DNA from: Glebionis coronaria
Taxonomy: Eukaryota; Streptophyta; Magnoliopsida; Asterales; Asteraceae
Assembly (NCBI GenBank): GCA_025667525.1
Contig: CM046876.1
Location: 568,289,469 to 568,353,468 of the forward strand
DNA: 64,000 bases
Reading direction: 5' to 3'
Shown: positions 23,118 to 34,307 of the stretch, in pieces
Layout: the number at the start of each line of letters is the position of its first letter
Numbering within the stretch: the first letter of the stretch is position 1
The notes under the pieces: generated by a model
The model's input: the letters and a program-made list of their open reading frames with translations, nothing else
Databases searched by the model: none
Told to the model about the DNA's origin: nothing
Translations under genes and position numbers: made by a program

Positions 23118-24538
23118 CTAAGCTTGAACCAAGAACATCTTCTCTTGAAACCATGATGCATCCCTTCTCCTTTTCGGCTGAGTACACTGCCTATCCATAT
23201 GACATTGTCCTCGGTAATTGTAGCAAGTCACAACCTTTTGAGGACCAATGAAGCTTCCACTAGCTTGAGCATTCAGAACCCTAGTATGTACGACTTGAGC
23301 ACTCATGGTTCTAGTACTCGGTCCATATGCATTCTGCCTTCCTTGAATAGATTGTACCGTCACTTGACCATCTTGAATAATGGCTTGTTGGCGAGGATTT
23401 GAAGAAGTGCGCAACTGATTGTTCGTTGGTGGAAATCCTTTAGTTGTAACAAGTTTTGACAAGTAGGCAGTGAGGTGGTTTAAAACATCTGTAGGAGAAT
23501 CATTTTGACTAAGGACCGGTACTTCGATTGCTGGAAGTTCATTGGAATAAAATGCTTGTGATTGTGGTGCTGCACTTGGAACATATCTTTACTGAAGAGT
23601 ATAACCCAATGGAGAAGTCATAGCTTTTGATGAAGATGCTTGATGTATTAATTGATGTGGATAAGGCTGTTAAAGAACACTTGATTGTTGACAAGCATGT
23701 TGTGGCATCATTTGTGGTTGATATGATGGTTGTTGTGGTTGCTGATAAGTGTGTTGATGCTGCATGTATGATGGTTGTTGATAAGAGTAAGCCAAGTTGT
23801 GTGGAGGAGTCATTTGATGAGAAACAATCATGGCAAGTGGATCATAGACTTGAGGTTTAGACAACTGAAGCTCTTGCACATGGCACTCATGTTGCTGTAG
23901 ATAGGCTTGAAGTTGATCCACGTTGGTTTGATGCAAGTCCTTAACCAATTTAACTCCCGTCACATACTTGCTCCATTCGGGAGGAAGAGTATTCAAATAC
24001 TTGGTGTTGAGCTGAAACGACGGTATTTGCAGACCAAAGATATTAAGCTCGTTCAGCAATAAAGTGAACCTCAAGTATTGATCATTAAGAGTCTCCCCGG
24101 GAACATAAGCAAACTTGTCAAACGTATCATATAGCTTACACTCACGTTCTTGCTTAGTTAACGTGGTTCCTTGCATTAAAGTGCGTATCCTCTCCCATAA
24201 CGGTTTGGCAAATTTATAATGACTGACAAGTTTGTATATATCTAGAGGAAGTCCTTGGAGAATTATATTTGTAGCTGCAATATCGCACTTAGCTCGAGTT
24301 TCATCATCTCCAGACAAGTCGGCCATTGTGCGAGGACTAGTAACCGTACCCTCCGTCATGGTACCATAATCAAATGGTCCATTTTGAACCGATGCTAAAA
24401 TAAGATGTCTTTAGGTTTGTTCAGCATATAAAGTTCCATTCGAGAAGTCCATGCCTCGTACATTGACATCACCAACATAGGTGGACGATTGTCCGTACCC
24501 GAGAGGATGCACTTATCCATAAGAGAGGTATAATCCAT
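23118..24538 (-). pseudogene. Copia gag with zinc knuckle, broken
   Basis: A start ATG lies at 24538-24536. A TAG near 24405 and a frameshift near 24360 interrupt the beginning. The main piece (24359-23670) has the Copia gag core: KCDIAATNIILQGLPLDIY, LTKQERECKLYDTFDKFA, LNTLPPEWSKYVTGVKLVKD, then a Gln/Tyr/Pro-rich stretch. The knuckle (about 23200) reads CYNYRGQCHMDRQC: the second Cys is Tyr and the Gly before His is Cys, so zinc binding is probably lost. Confidence 0.85.
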
Positions 24539-25404
24539 CTCTATAATAAAGATTTACAAATGCTTATCGAACAATGAGAGAAAGTAAATGTGCTTGTTGT
24601 TGAAGATGCGGAGTTTTACTAACCGTGGAGAAACCGAGTAATAAATTCGCGGGATTTTACAAACCAACGATTAAACCGTAATGTTCCAAAGATCGTGTGT
24701 TGAAGTCGAGAAACGTTGTTGAAATCCCTTAACAATGTCTTCTTGAGAAACAAAAAATTATTAGATCAAATAACTCACAATGTTGTAAACCATGAGTTCA
24801 CAATATTACCAAACATAAGTTCGCAATCCCTGAACTCGCAATGTTTTAAACCCTGAGTTCACAAAAATCAACTTCGTAATATGGAGTTGATTTTGCAATA
24901 TGTGAGCCTAAGTTCGCAATATCCAAAGTATCTGAGTTCGCAAATGTGAGCCTGCAATATCCAAAGTATCTGAGTTCGCAATATGTGAGCTTGAGTTCGC
25001 AATATCCAAAACTTCTTACTTCGCAATACTTAAACTTAAGTTCGCAATATTCAAAAAATTGGTTTCGCAATAACTGACTTTGCCATCCTTGAGTTCGCAA
25101 TCCCAGTTTTGCAATAGCTAACTTCGCAATTCCTAGGGTTTCTGAGTTCAAAATATAGCTAAAAAATAGGATCTCGGACAAAAGACGAAATTTTTCGAAT
25201 ATTTTCACCAAAATCGATCCAAACGCAATTTTTTTTTGTTTTTAACCTAAACAAAGATCCCAAATCACTACCACAACTATGTAGATGATATTGGAAAAGA
25301 TTAAACCACAAACAAACATAAAAGAAATTTGGACGATTTGTTTTCGGATCAAAATCACACGAATCAATACCAAAACAAACACATAAACAAGACAATCATC
25401 CCAT
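24539..25404 (-). repeat. Copia leader with degenerate ttcgcaat repeats
   Basis: Between the primer site and gag. From about 24770 to 25150 the motif ttcgcaa(t/a), often as gagttcgcaatatccaaa, recurs at irregular spacing of roughly 20-35 bases on the + strand. An apparent 121-codon minus-strand frame across it is a by-product of the repeat. Confidence 0.8.
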
Positions 25405-25418
25405 GGATCTTGATACCA
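25405..25418 (-). promoter_or_regulatory. Copia primer-binding site, initiator-tRNA-Met type
   Basis: Minus strand TGGTATCAAGATCC, two bases from the LTR end. It begins like the standard TGGTATCAGAGC site. Confidence 0.82.
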
Positions 25419-25420
25419 TT

Positions 25421-25755
25421 TGTAGGATTATGTAAATCTTGCTTATATAGAGAGAGAGAGTAGAGAGAGAAATAGATGGTAGATCACACACACACACTTG
25501 AGAGAGAAATATAGAAAAACACACTTTTACTATATGAAATGTTATGTGAACCACACCCTCTCCAACTAAGAAGAGGGTTTATATACCAAGCCCATGAGAT
25601 GGGCTTGGGCTTACAATGTTGGGCCACCAGCCATACATGCATGGAACGGGCTTTGGCTTTGTTTAATTAACTTAATACATTAACTACGAGCTACTAACTA
25701 ATATATTGTCGGAGTGACCGAATCTTCCTAAATACATAAAAACGTATTTCCAACA
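25421..25755 (-). repeat. 5' LTR of the Copia relic
   Basis: 335 bp. On the minus strand it starts TGTTGGAAATACG and ends CCTACA. It contains (GA)n and (CA)n microsatellite runs at 25448-25495. Confidence 0.82.
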
Positions 25756-25879
25756 ACTTTAGTGCTTATACTTAGGCACATAAGTTTGTATCATAAGAAT
25801 AGTTTGGAGGATCAACGCACAAACTATTAGTCATAACGAGGTAACGTACTAAAGATATAGACATGTTTCTTGTTTATAG

Positions 25880-26660
25880 ATGGCCGCTAATGAAATTGTA
25901 AAAGCTTATATTTGGTAAGAATAATCTGTCTTGAACTTGTGTGATTTCTTAATCAAGTTTAAAATTAGGAAGGGCGGTGGCTTTAATTGGATGCAACTTC
26001 AGCCTCAGTTTGATAAAATGCATAACATCAAATTAAATAGCAAAAAATCATTAAAGAGTAAGTATGATGGGATGAAGAAACAATATACTATTTGGAATAC
26101 CTTGAAAAATGGAGAAAATGGTTTAGGTTATAATGTAAGTACCCAGGAACTCGATTATTCTGATGAATGACGGGAACAAAAAATAGAGGTAACATTTTAT
26201 AAGACATTAAAATTGGTTAATGTGAGCATCACGTTCTTATGTTTATAAAATGTAACTATGTAGTATTACTTGTGTAGGAATGAGAATTTTAAAACATTTA
26301 GAACAAAACCCTCGTCGAAATAATTATAAGAAACATGGGATCAAATGTCTGGGGGTTCAGTTGCCAATGGGGCGAATGAAACGGTGCCTACTATGGATGT
26401 AGGTACAACAAGTAGGGTTCCTATTGTCAACCTTGAAAATGCATATGTGAAACTTGAAATATGAATTATATCATCATTACTCTGATTGTTTCAAAAGATT
26501 AGATGCTCAAGAAGAAGAATTTTATACAAGGTTAATGAAAGATGTGGGGCAATATGTCCAAACACCAAGTGAAATTGAAACTTATAATCAAGTAAATAAG
26601 TTTGTTAAATTGACTATGAAACAAAAAAATGTTCAGATGAAACAAAATGGGAGAGCTTGA
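25880..26660 (+). pseudogene. Harbinger Myb/SANT-like DNA-binding protein, broken
   Basis: The ATG at 25880 opens a frame that stops after 12 codons. The conserved part continues from 25937 in another frame (LCDFLIKFKIRKGGGFNWMQL, LKSKYDGMKKQYTIWNTLK, GLGYNVSTQELDYSDE), typical of the Myb/SANT-like domain. A likely intron (about 26189-26279) precedes a continuation, and an acidic/helical tail piece lies at 26454-26660. Its partner role is to help the transposase bind the element ends. Confidence 0.75.
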
Positions 26661-27272
26661 TAGGATCAAGTATGTTTCAAGATTTTATGGTTAAACAAGA
26701 TCTTATTATAGAAATTCTAAAGTCTGATGCATTTGGTGTGAATAAAAAGGATCCTTGTAGTTCTAGTAAGTGTATGAATATCATTAATGATGCCAGATGC
26801 TGGAATGATGCCAGATCATAGTCTCATTTCTTATCTTGTTATGGATTTGTTTGAAATGCTGTCAAATGAGAAATGTTTATGACTATGCAGAGTGATGCTT
26901 CTAGACTAAAGTGGTTGCAACAAAAGAAATATCGAGGTGAAAAAACTTTCTTTTGTATGATTTGTTTTATTTGGATTGCTTATGTTCTTTTGCATGGTTA
27001 ATGATATGTTTGAATCATGTTAATATCATTTTATTGTTAATTTCAATGTGATTTAAATTTTTAGTTGATTATTATCTTTTTATGCTATTTTATAACATGA
27101 TATATGAAGCAACTATTAGATGTTAATTGTTAATTTTGTATTTCATATACGTTTGATTTTGTATAGGTCTCATATTCCATATGGATATGGAAAGAATAAA
27201 GAAAAAAAGAAAACATGATTGTGTACTTTAACTAATGAAGTTCTCGTCTAAACTGCGTACTATTATAAGTAT

Positions 27273-28539
27273 ATGTACAAGGAACCATGCATGACATCAT
27301 CTCAAACACGTCAAGATTGGATGAATGAAGTATTAAACGGTAATCCTGTCCGTTCTATGAATGCTTTTAGATGCATTCTAATGTGTTTTGAAACTATGTG
27401 GCGATCTTGAATCAACTTATTGATTAAATTCGAGTGACAAAATGACAATTGTCAAAAAGTTGGAAATATTTGTATACACACGTGCGTTAGGGGTGTCGAA
27501 TATGGATGTTAGTGAGCGTTTTCAATGCTCGAGAGAGACTATCAGTAGAGCATTTCATGAAGTTTTAGAGGTGATAACAACTAGATCTAAAGGTTTTCAA
27601 GGTCTAGCATGTGAGACGATAAAGGCTAAGGATGCAACCTTTCAAGAAACACCTCTTCAAATAATGAATGATAAAAGATACATGTCATACTTTAAGGTAT
27701 TCAATTAGTTTCTTTCCTTTCTAATTTCTATGCTCTTCATTCCATATCATAATCATGTTATATTTTTGTAGGATTGCATCGGTTGTATTAATGGTACACA
27801 CATTGGGGCGTGCATCCCCGAGAGCGAACAAGTGCCTTACATTGGTAGAAAAGGGGTACCCACTTTCAATGTTATGGCAACATGTGACTTTGATTTATGC
27901 TTTACCTTTATACCAGTTGGATGGGAAGGTTTAACACACGACACACGTGTGTTTCTCGGTGTTATCAACAACCCATCAATGAACTTTCCAAAGGCGCTGG
28001 AAGGTAAATTATATACCTATTATATTATGTTATACCTTTTCAAAGAACTTATTTTTTTATGCTATAACCAAGTACATATTATTTAGTGGGTAAAGGTTAT
28101 CCGGATAGAAAAGATAATATTTGGTTTCATATCCAAAGACCAGATACCATAAATAACAATTTGAAATGAGCCGCCTTATAACATGCAAGAAAGTTTTAGC
28201 CGGTCTCATTTGTCTCTACGAAGTGCGATTGAGAGATCATTTGGAATATTGAAGAAACAATGAAAGATACTGGGTAAAATGCCTAAATACAGTGTGGAAA
28301 TTCAACTTGATATAATTACGGCCGCATTCGCCTTTCATAATTACATTCCTAATAATGACAAAGAAGACAGAGTGTTCACAACATTTGAACAACACCCAGA
28401 TTACATTGGAGGTGATGAACTTCGTAATGTACGCAGCTCCAGAACAAACAATGATAATATTTATAGTGAAACATCTATTGAGATGAAACAAATTCACAAT
28501 GATATTGCCACTTCAATATGGAATGCACGTCATCGGTAG
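27273..28539 (+). pseudogene. Harbinger DDE transposase, catalytic Asp lost
   Basis: The N-terminal piece starts at ATG 27273 (MYKEPCMTSSQTRQDWMNEV) and is broken near 27408. The helix-turn-helix part (VSERFQCSRETISRAFHEVL) lies at 27442-27696. An intron (27697-27771) follows, then the DDE_4 domain. The usual IDGTH reads INGTHI here (GAT to AAT near 27790), so the first catalytic Asp is Asn. The second Asp (THDTRVF) and the Glu (SAIERSFGILKK) remain. A TGA at about 28261 replaces a conserved Trp codon just after KKQ. C-terminal block to the stop at 28537-28539. Confidence 0.85.
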
Positions 28540-28983
28540 TATGTTACTAGCGTACAATGCTTAAGTGAACATGTAAAAATAAGTTATGTATATGTCTATA
28601 TAAGTCATTTTACACAATGACAAATACAACTACTGTTATATTAAACACTTAAAAAAAAATACAGTTACCTCTCACTGCTCCTGCTCTTTTTAACAAACAC
28701 AACCGAAGACCAAAATGCATGAATGTTTATTGTTATAATTGTTGCAAACTTAAATGCTTATCGAATAATTCAGGGAATTTTCAGTTATTCATTTCATGTA
28801 TTAACGGAACATATTCACGTTTGATCGTTTCTTTCATAACTTCTTACAAAAAGGTTTGATTATTTGTTTTCTGTATCAACGAAAAATGTTTACGTTCGAT
28901 TATTTTGGCCATATATTTATCACTTCTTAAAAAGAAATAAAAACAAATCTATAAGCTAAATCATGGTCTAAATATAATGATGG
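28540..28983. other. No gene seen
   Basis: AT-rich intergenic DNA between the Harbinger relic and the MITE. No frame or repeat stood out. Confidence 0.5.
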
Positions 28984-28991
28984 TTTAAAAT

Positions 28992-29351
28992 TAGAGGTGG
29001 CAAATGTTGTTCATTTTGATAAATATGGACATTTTTTTATACTTTTCAAAAAATGATGTGACATTTTTTTGCTCATTTTTTATTATTAATGGGTTAAACG
29101 GGTGTATATGTAAAAAATTAAATAAGCTAATGGGCGCACATGTAAAATACTAATTAGGCTACTCGGGGATATTTTATATATATTTTTTTTCATCCCCGAC
29201 TTTCAATCAATTATTTTTATTTTTTTATTTTACGTTTTTATATGTTATTTTCCTGTTTTAGCTTGCGTCCGTTTAGTCTGTGCCGATTTAGCCCGCGTCC
29301 ATAACCCGTCGCCTGTATCCGTCCGTCCGCCCACCCGTTTTGTCGCCTCTA
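28992..29351. mobile_element. hAT-type MITE with 8-bp target duplication
   Basis: Ends are TAGAGGTGGCAAA and TTTGTCGCCTCTA (inverted, two mismatches). TSD tttaaaat at 28984-28991 and 29352-29359. 360 bp, no coding capacity. It lies just upstream of the IES2-like gene's promoter. Confidence 0.9.
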
Positions 29352-29420
29352 TTTAAAATGTTAAAAATATAAATATAATCATGGTCTAAAAAATAAAAAG
29401 GAAATGAAAAAGGCAATGTT

Positions 29421-29456
29421 TATAAAAGACACGTGCGAGAGGGGGGGCCGGCCAAT
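29421..29456 (+). promoter_or_regulatory. Candidate promoter elements of the IES2-like gene
   Basis: TATAAAAG at 29421, a G-box CACGTG at 29430-29435 and CCAAT at about 29452 lie close together, followed by a purine- then pyrimidine-rich transcribed-looking stretch. A second possible start lies in the CT-rich tract at 29870-29950. Which is used cannot be read from sequence. Confidence 0.4.
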
Positions 29457-29555
29457 AATGCTAACATCATCCCAAGTTCCTCATTCACTTTCAGAGAGAA
29501 AAAAAGAAAAGAAAAGCCATCTCAATTAGATAGATAGATTTTACAAAGAAGAGAG

Positions 29556-29684
29556 ATGGCGTCATCAAAGCACAAAAAGCAAAGTACAAGATGGAAACCA
29601 AAAAACGGGCGGGTCTCTCCTAACCGGATACCAAGATTCGGGCCACAACAAATTCACACAACAGGATTATTAGCTAAATTGTGA
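29556..29684 (+). CDS. Possible 42-codon upstream ORF
   Basis: ATG to TGA, basic peptide beginning MASSKHKKQSTRWKPKNG. If transcription of the IES2-like gene starts near 29470, this is an upstream ORF in its leader. It might equally be chance; I recognise no family. Confidence 0.25.
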   Translation: MASSKHKKQSTRWKPKNGRVSPNRIPRFGPQQIHTTGLLAKL

Positions 29685-30008
29685 AGAAAGAAAGAAAGAA
29701 ATGAAAAAAATGGAAGAGAAGATTACAACAACGAGTCAGTCTTCACCCCCTTGTTCCCTTTACCCACCCATTACTTCCCATCTCACCCCAAAAAAAACAA
29801 ACCCTATTTTTATTCTTCTTATTTTCACACCCACAAAAACACACACACATACCCACCGTTTTTATATCGTTTTCTTCCTCCACCATTATATTTTATTCTC
29901 TCTCTTCTCTATCTCTTATTATTATTATCTTCATCTCGTTAGGGTTTCTTCTTTTTTTCTATATTACGCCGATCGACTGTTCATCTCAATTCAAGTATTA
30001 TTAATCAG

Positions 30009-31617
30009 GTATATACTGTTTTCTGTTATTTCAATTTAGTTATTCTTCGGTTATTTTCATCTCTTGATCGATTTTATTTTTTGAGATTTTGTTGCAATTA
30101 CCGTTAAATTCATTACTACAGATAGTGTGTTTCATTAGTACATATAGTGTGGTTATGGCTTATGCTCCGGATTTGTTATCGCGTGCTGTCAATTGATGAA
30201 TGTTTATAGGAAGTATCGCGTATTAAGTTTGTAATTATATAGTTGTTCACGGATGTAGTGGAATTGAATGGTAAATAAGTTTAATCGGGGCGTCTTTGTT
30301 TCTGATTCGGTTATTGTATTGTGGTTTGTCATTATAGTTTTTTAATTTGTTATGTTCTTACTATTTGTGATTCTTGCGGTTATAATGCGATCATAAGAAT
30401 TTGTTAATAAACTGGTAATGAAACTATTACCTGATATCCAGCTCCAGCGGGATTGGGTATCGGTGTTAGTGTTGCTGTAATGAAACTATTGGCCAATGCT
30501 GTTTAATTTTCTTGCTGTTGATTGTTTACATTGATCTGTAGCCTTACGGTAACTTACAACTTTGAAATTTATTCGAATCACTTGATGTTTCATAAATTTA
30601 TAATGCAATCATAAGAATTTGTATATAAATTTGTAATGTAACTATTGGGTATCCCGTATCTGTATTGTTGTTGTTGTAATGAAACTATTGGCCAATGCTG
30701 TTTAGTTTTCTTGCTGTTGATTGTTTACATTGATCTGTAGCCTTACAGCTTTGAAATTTATTCGAATCACTTGATGTTTCATAAATTATACTGTATATAG
30801 GTTGTGATTCTGACTGATTTTTATTCGCTTAGTTATGTTATGAAAACTGAACTATAAACGTGTTTGCAGATTATATATTTTGTCTCATGTAGGTTGACTT
30901 TTTCAATAATAATCATGATATTTGGGTTACTGAGTTTTCTGTGTTAGATCAGTACTATATTCATGATGTACTGTATTCATGATATATTACATGTAATGGC
31001 GATTTCAGCTGTTAACTCTTACACAAATTGTAAATACCGGTAAAACCTGTCAGTTATTCATTACATGCAAATCATAAGCTGATCTAAATGTTTCCTGATA
31101 GCAAAACATAAGCTGTCAGTTATTAAAATGTTGTGGATCTATATGATTGTGTGTATTGTATGAATCTCAATATGTTGCATCTCTAAATGTTAGGCACATA
31201 TTTACCCTCGAGAGCATGTGTTATGTCTTTACTCTCCTTCAAAGGTTACATACTTGGTGGTAGTTACGTCATTGAGGCTAAAGCAAAAACATATTGATGC
31301 ACTAATCTTGCTAGGATAATTAGGAGCAAGCGGAAACTGGACTATTAGCTTTAAACTAGCAAATTTATATAACTTCTATGTTCATGTATAGTGATGGATT
31401 GTAAGCGCGTGAACGTAAATTTTATTGTAAATTCAATTATTTTACAAACTTGATGCAAGTATTATGAGTGAGACTAGTAAATTACTCTTTACAGCTCCTC
31501 ATGATAATCATCCTCACGTATGTAGTTTCAAGGTTTTGTTCTTATTAAGAAATTGATATTTAGCTAGTTGGTAAGATTTCTTGAACTATGATGCTTATTG
31601 TTCTGTATTTTCTGCAG
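30009..31617 (+). other. 5'-UTR intron of the IES2-like gene
   Basis: A donor at 30009 (ttaatcag|gtatat) after a CT-rich leader and an acceptor at 31617 (ttttctgcag|cactg), 83 bases before the start codon. The intron holds a tandem duplication: about 30380-30600 repeats at about 30600-30787 (shared core aaactattggccaatgctgt). Confidence 0.65.
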
Positions 31618-31700
31618 CACTGTTTCACATATCTACTCTCTGCATCAGTGGGCTTTCATGTTGTTCTGACTGTTGGCTAAAAAGGACTATACCCAATACA

Positions 31701-34307
31701 ATGGACGAGTTTGGTGTTCCTCGATTTGATGCCACTGGGAATGCCTTTAGAAGGAAGAGGACCCCAACCTGCAGACGGCCTAAACCTGAGGAGGCATTGC
31801 CTGAAAATCATGTATCTCTATCATCAACACCACCATCAGATGATGCTGGCAAGATATCGAGTGACGAGAATGGTGTTGATGCTAATCCTAAGAGAAAAGT
31901 ACTTAATCTTAACCAATTGACCAGAACAGAAGGTGAACCCTCTAAGAGAGTTCGTAAGGAAAATGCACGATACAGTAATGCCTCACACAGCAACGGAAGT
32001 TCAGCAGATGTAAATGGTGATACAAAAAGTGCTCCTAACCATAATGGAGGTGGAAGTGAAAGCAAAATTAGGAAAGTCAAACTTAAAGTAGGTGGTGTAA
32101 CACGGACTATTCAACCTAAGTCTAATAATGCAACTGTAGCTTCAGATGCCTCTCGTTCTCGACCAAAATTGATTCTTCAGGTATACCATTTTTACCCTTT
32201 TTTCCATTGAGCACTTTATAATCTATGCATGCTGAGGTTTTTGTGAGTGTGTGAGGGTATGACGTATGAGATATTAATTACACATAAACATCTGACAGTT
32301 TATAGGTTCATTGGTGTTCCGTTATTCTGAGATGTTTCTAGGTAACTGTTATTTTGCGCTTCAAAGCTCAGTTGTACTTTCGTTTACTAAGGGTGTTTGG
32401 CATTACATTTGTTTCAGCTTCTTGGCTTATTGCATTTTTAATATGCAATAAACTATATGAGTGTTTGGATTTCTTTATTGGGTTTTTGGCTTATCTGCTT
32501 TTAAGGCTAAGGAAACATTTTTTAATTTCCATATTCATACTTTTCTATCTAATAAATGTAAGCTAATTCTATGCAATCCCATACAACATTCAATTATACT
32601 CGAGAACCAAGACATAGAAAGCTTATACTTTGATCATATTATTGCAGAATACTAAGAATCTTGAGAAGAATTTTGTTTTGTGGTGTTACAAAAATATGTA
32701 GGCATATCAATGAATTGCATAATGACATTTATATTTATTTGAAAAAGAGCTGGTATCCTTAATTACATTCACTTTTAGCTTGCCTAGGGGCTTTTATGGG
32801 AAAATCATATTACTTTCCAAATTGTAATTATTGTCATTTAATGCTTTCTACTTTTTCTTAACTCCTGGCTTTACATAGACTCTTAATTATTTCAGGACAA
32901 TTCCGATGAACATGATTCTCCTGCTTTAGGTAAAAAGATCGGATTGCAAGGGATTCCTTGGAAGGATTTCTCGAGGAGTGGTATCAGCCTTGGGAGAGAA
33001 AACACTTCGATGGGAAAGCCTTCTGGAGGAAGGCAAGGGGAGAAGTCTGAGCTAGTTCGAAAGAGCAAAAGGGTGCCAAAAAAGCGTGTATTAGATGGTG
33101 AATTTGATGAAGAAGATGATGATGAGATACGGTATTTAGAGAAACTGAAAACAGTTAAGGTTGCTGCAACCAGAGATTTTGATGACGATTCAGGTAAGAA
33201 ACACCGCAGTCTTTCGAGGGTTTCCAGAGATGATTCGGGCTCTAAAAGATCAGGCAGGGATAGTGTATCTGCTGACACCGACTTTGATGAGGAAAATATA
33301 GTATCTGATAATGAAGTTGAAGGAAACATAGGAAAAAATCCGAGAAAGGAATCTCCTGATTCACCAAATGAAACCAAGAGGGGAACACCTCTCACATCTC
33401 GTCAACGGTCTCTTCTTTCTGGAAAGGATTCTGGATCTGCTGCTTCTCAAATTGAGTTTCCAAATGGACTGCCTCCAGCCCCTCCTCGCAGTAAGTTTGA
33501 CAAATAATTATTATCCAATTATCTAGTCAGAAACTAACACGTTAACCTATATAAATTCATAACATGTGTTTTAAATTTGCTTTATATACAGAAAATAAAG
33601 AGAAACTTACTGAAGTCGAGCAGCAACTTAAGAAAGCCGAGGCTGCTGAGAGACGCAGAATGCAGAATGAGAAAGCTGCTCGTGAATCAGAGGTTTGGCT
33701 CAACATTTCTTGTTTTTTTTTTTTTGAGTTCCTGCTTCACTCATTGATAATTCTAATATATTGCATGGTTAGGCTGAAGCAATCAGGAAGATCCTTGGTC
33801 AAGATTCATCTAGGAAGAAACGAGAAGACAAATTGAAGAAGCGTCAGGAAGAGTTGGCACAGGTATAAGTGACTCTCTGATTTAGTACTGTATTGTGATA
33901 GACAGCCGTCCCAAGTTGAGCTAATTATATTTTTTTCTTTATTTCAGGAAAAGGCTGCCAATGCAAAGACGATTGCACCCAACACTATTCGAACAGTTAT
34001 TAGTCCAACTGGGACAACTGTTGCCTTCGCTGAAGATATTGGCCTGCCTCATATTTTTGACCCCAAACCTACCTGGTAAGTACAACTCCGTCTTTAACAC
34101 ATTCTGTTTTCTATATTAACTAATTTGCTGATGTATGATGTTTACTCGTATGGGTTACACAGTTATCCGCCGCCAAGGGAAAAGTGTGCTGGACCATCTT
34201 GTACCAATTCTTACAGGTATCGAGATTCCAAATCCAACGTGCCTCTTTGTAGCCTTCAATGCTATAAAGCAATTCATCAAAGGATGCAGGCTGAAATCGG
34301 CTGCTAG
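31701..34307 (+). CDS. INO80 complex subunit B / IES2-like protein (PAPA-1 and HIT zinc finger)
   Basis: Coding exons 31701-32180, 32896-33490, 33592-33692, 33773-33862, 33948-34075 and 34163-34307 join in frame to 512 codons, all with GT-AG borders. Start: MDEFGVPRFD, the first ATG of the frame. The N-terminal half is charged and disordered, with a basic KVKLKVGGVTRTI motif (about residue 130). The PAPA-1-like region begins near LTSRQRSLLSG (about 326) and runs through a Lys/Glu-rich helix (EKLTEVEQQLKKAEAAERRR). The C-terminus has a HIT-type zinc finger, CAGPSC … CSLQCYKAIH (about 475-505). IES2 homologues are nuclear subunits of the INO80 chromatin remodeller that stimulate nucleosome sliding. 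Intact; no frameshift seen. Confidence 0.88.

Larger units (their letters stand above)
16826..25755 (-). mobile_element. Decayed Ty1/Copia element, minus strand
   Basis: From right to left: 5' LTR (25421-25755), primer site, repeat-rich leader, gag, long coiled-coil spacer, protease/integrase, RT and RNase H, in the Copia order (integrase before RT). Every domain carries stops or frameshifts. The 3' LTR is not found, so the left end is missing or was separated by the 7600-16118 insertion. Protein pieces resemble a Copia family frequent in Asteraceae (recognition, not a search). Confidence 0.88.
25880..28539 (+). mobile_element. PIF/Harbinger DNA transposon, inactive
   Basis: Two neighbouring + strand genes, a Myb/SANT-like DNA-binding protein and a DDE transposase, form the standard PIF/Harbinger pair. 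Both are broken. Terminal inverted repeats and the 3-bp target duplication were not found by eye, so limits are those of the coding pieces only. Confidence 0.85.

Noticed and set aside
24846..25211. 121-codon frame with recurring YCEL residues
   Set aside because: It is a translation of the ttcgcaat repeat in the untranslated leader.
25448..25495. GA/CA microsatellites as an independent feature
   Set aside because: They are part of the Copia LTR and are mentioned there.
32892..33395. 167-codon antisense frame in the IES2-like gene
   Set aside because: It lies wholly inside exon 2 and comes from codon bias of the Ser/Asp/Lys-rich sense frame.
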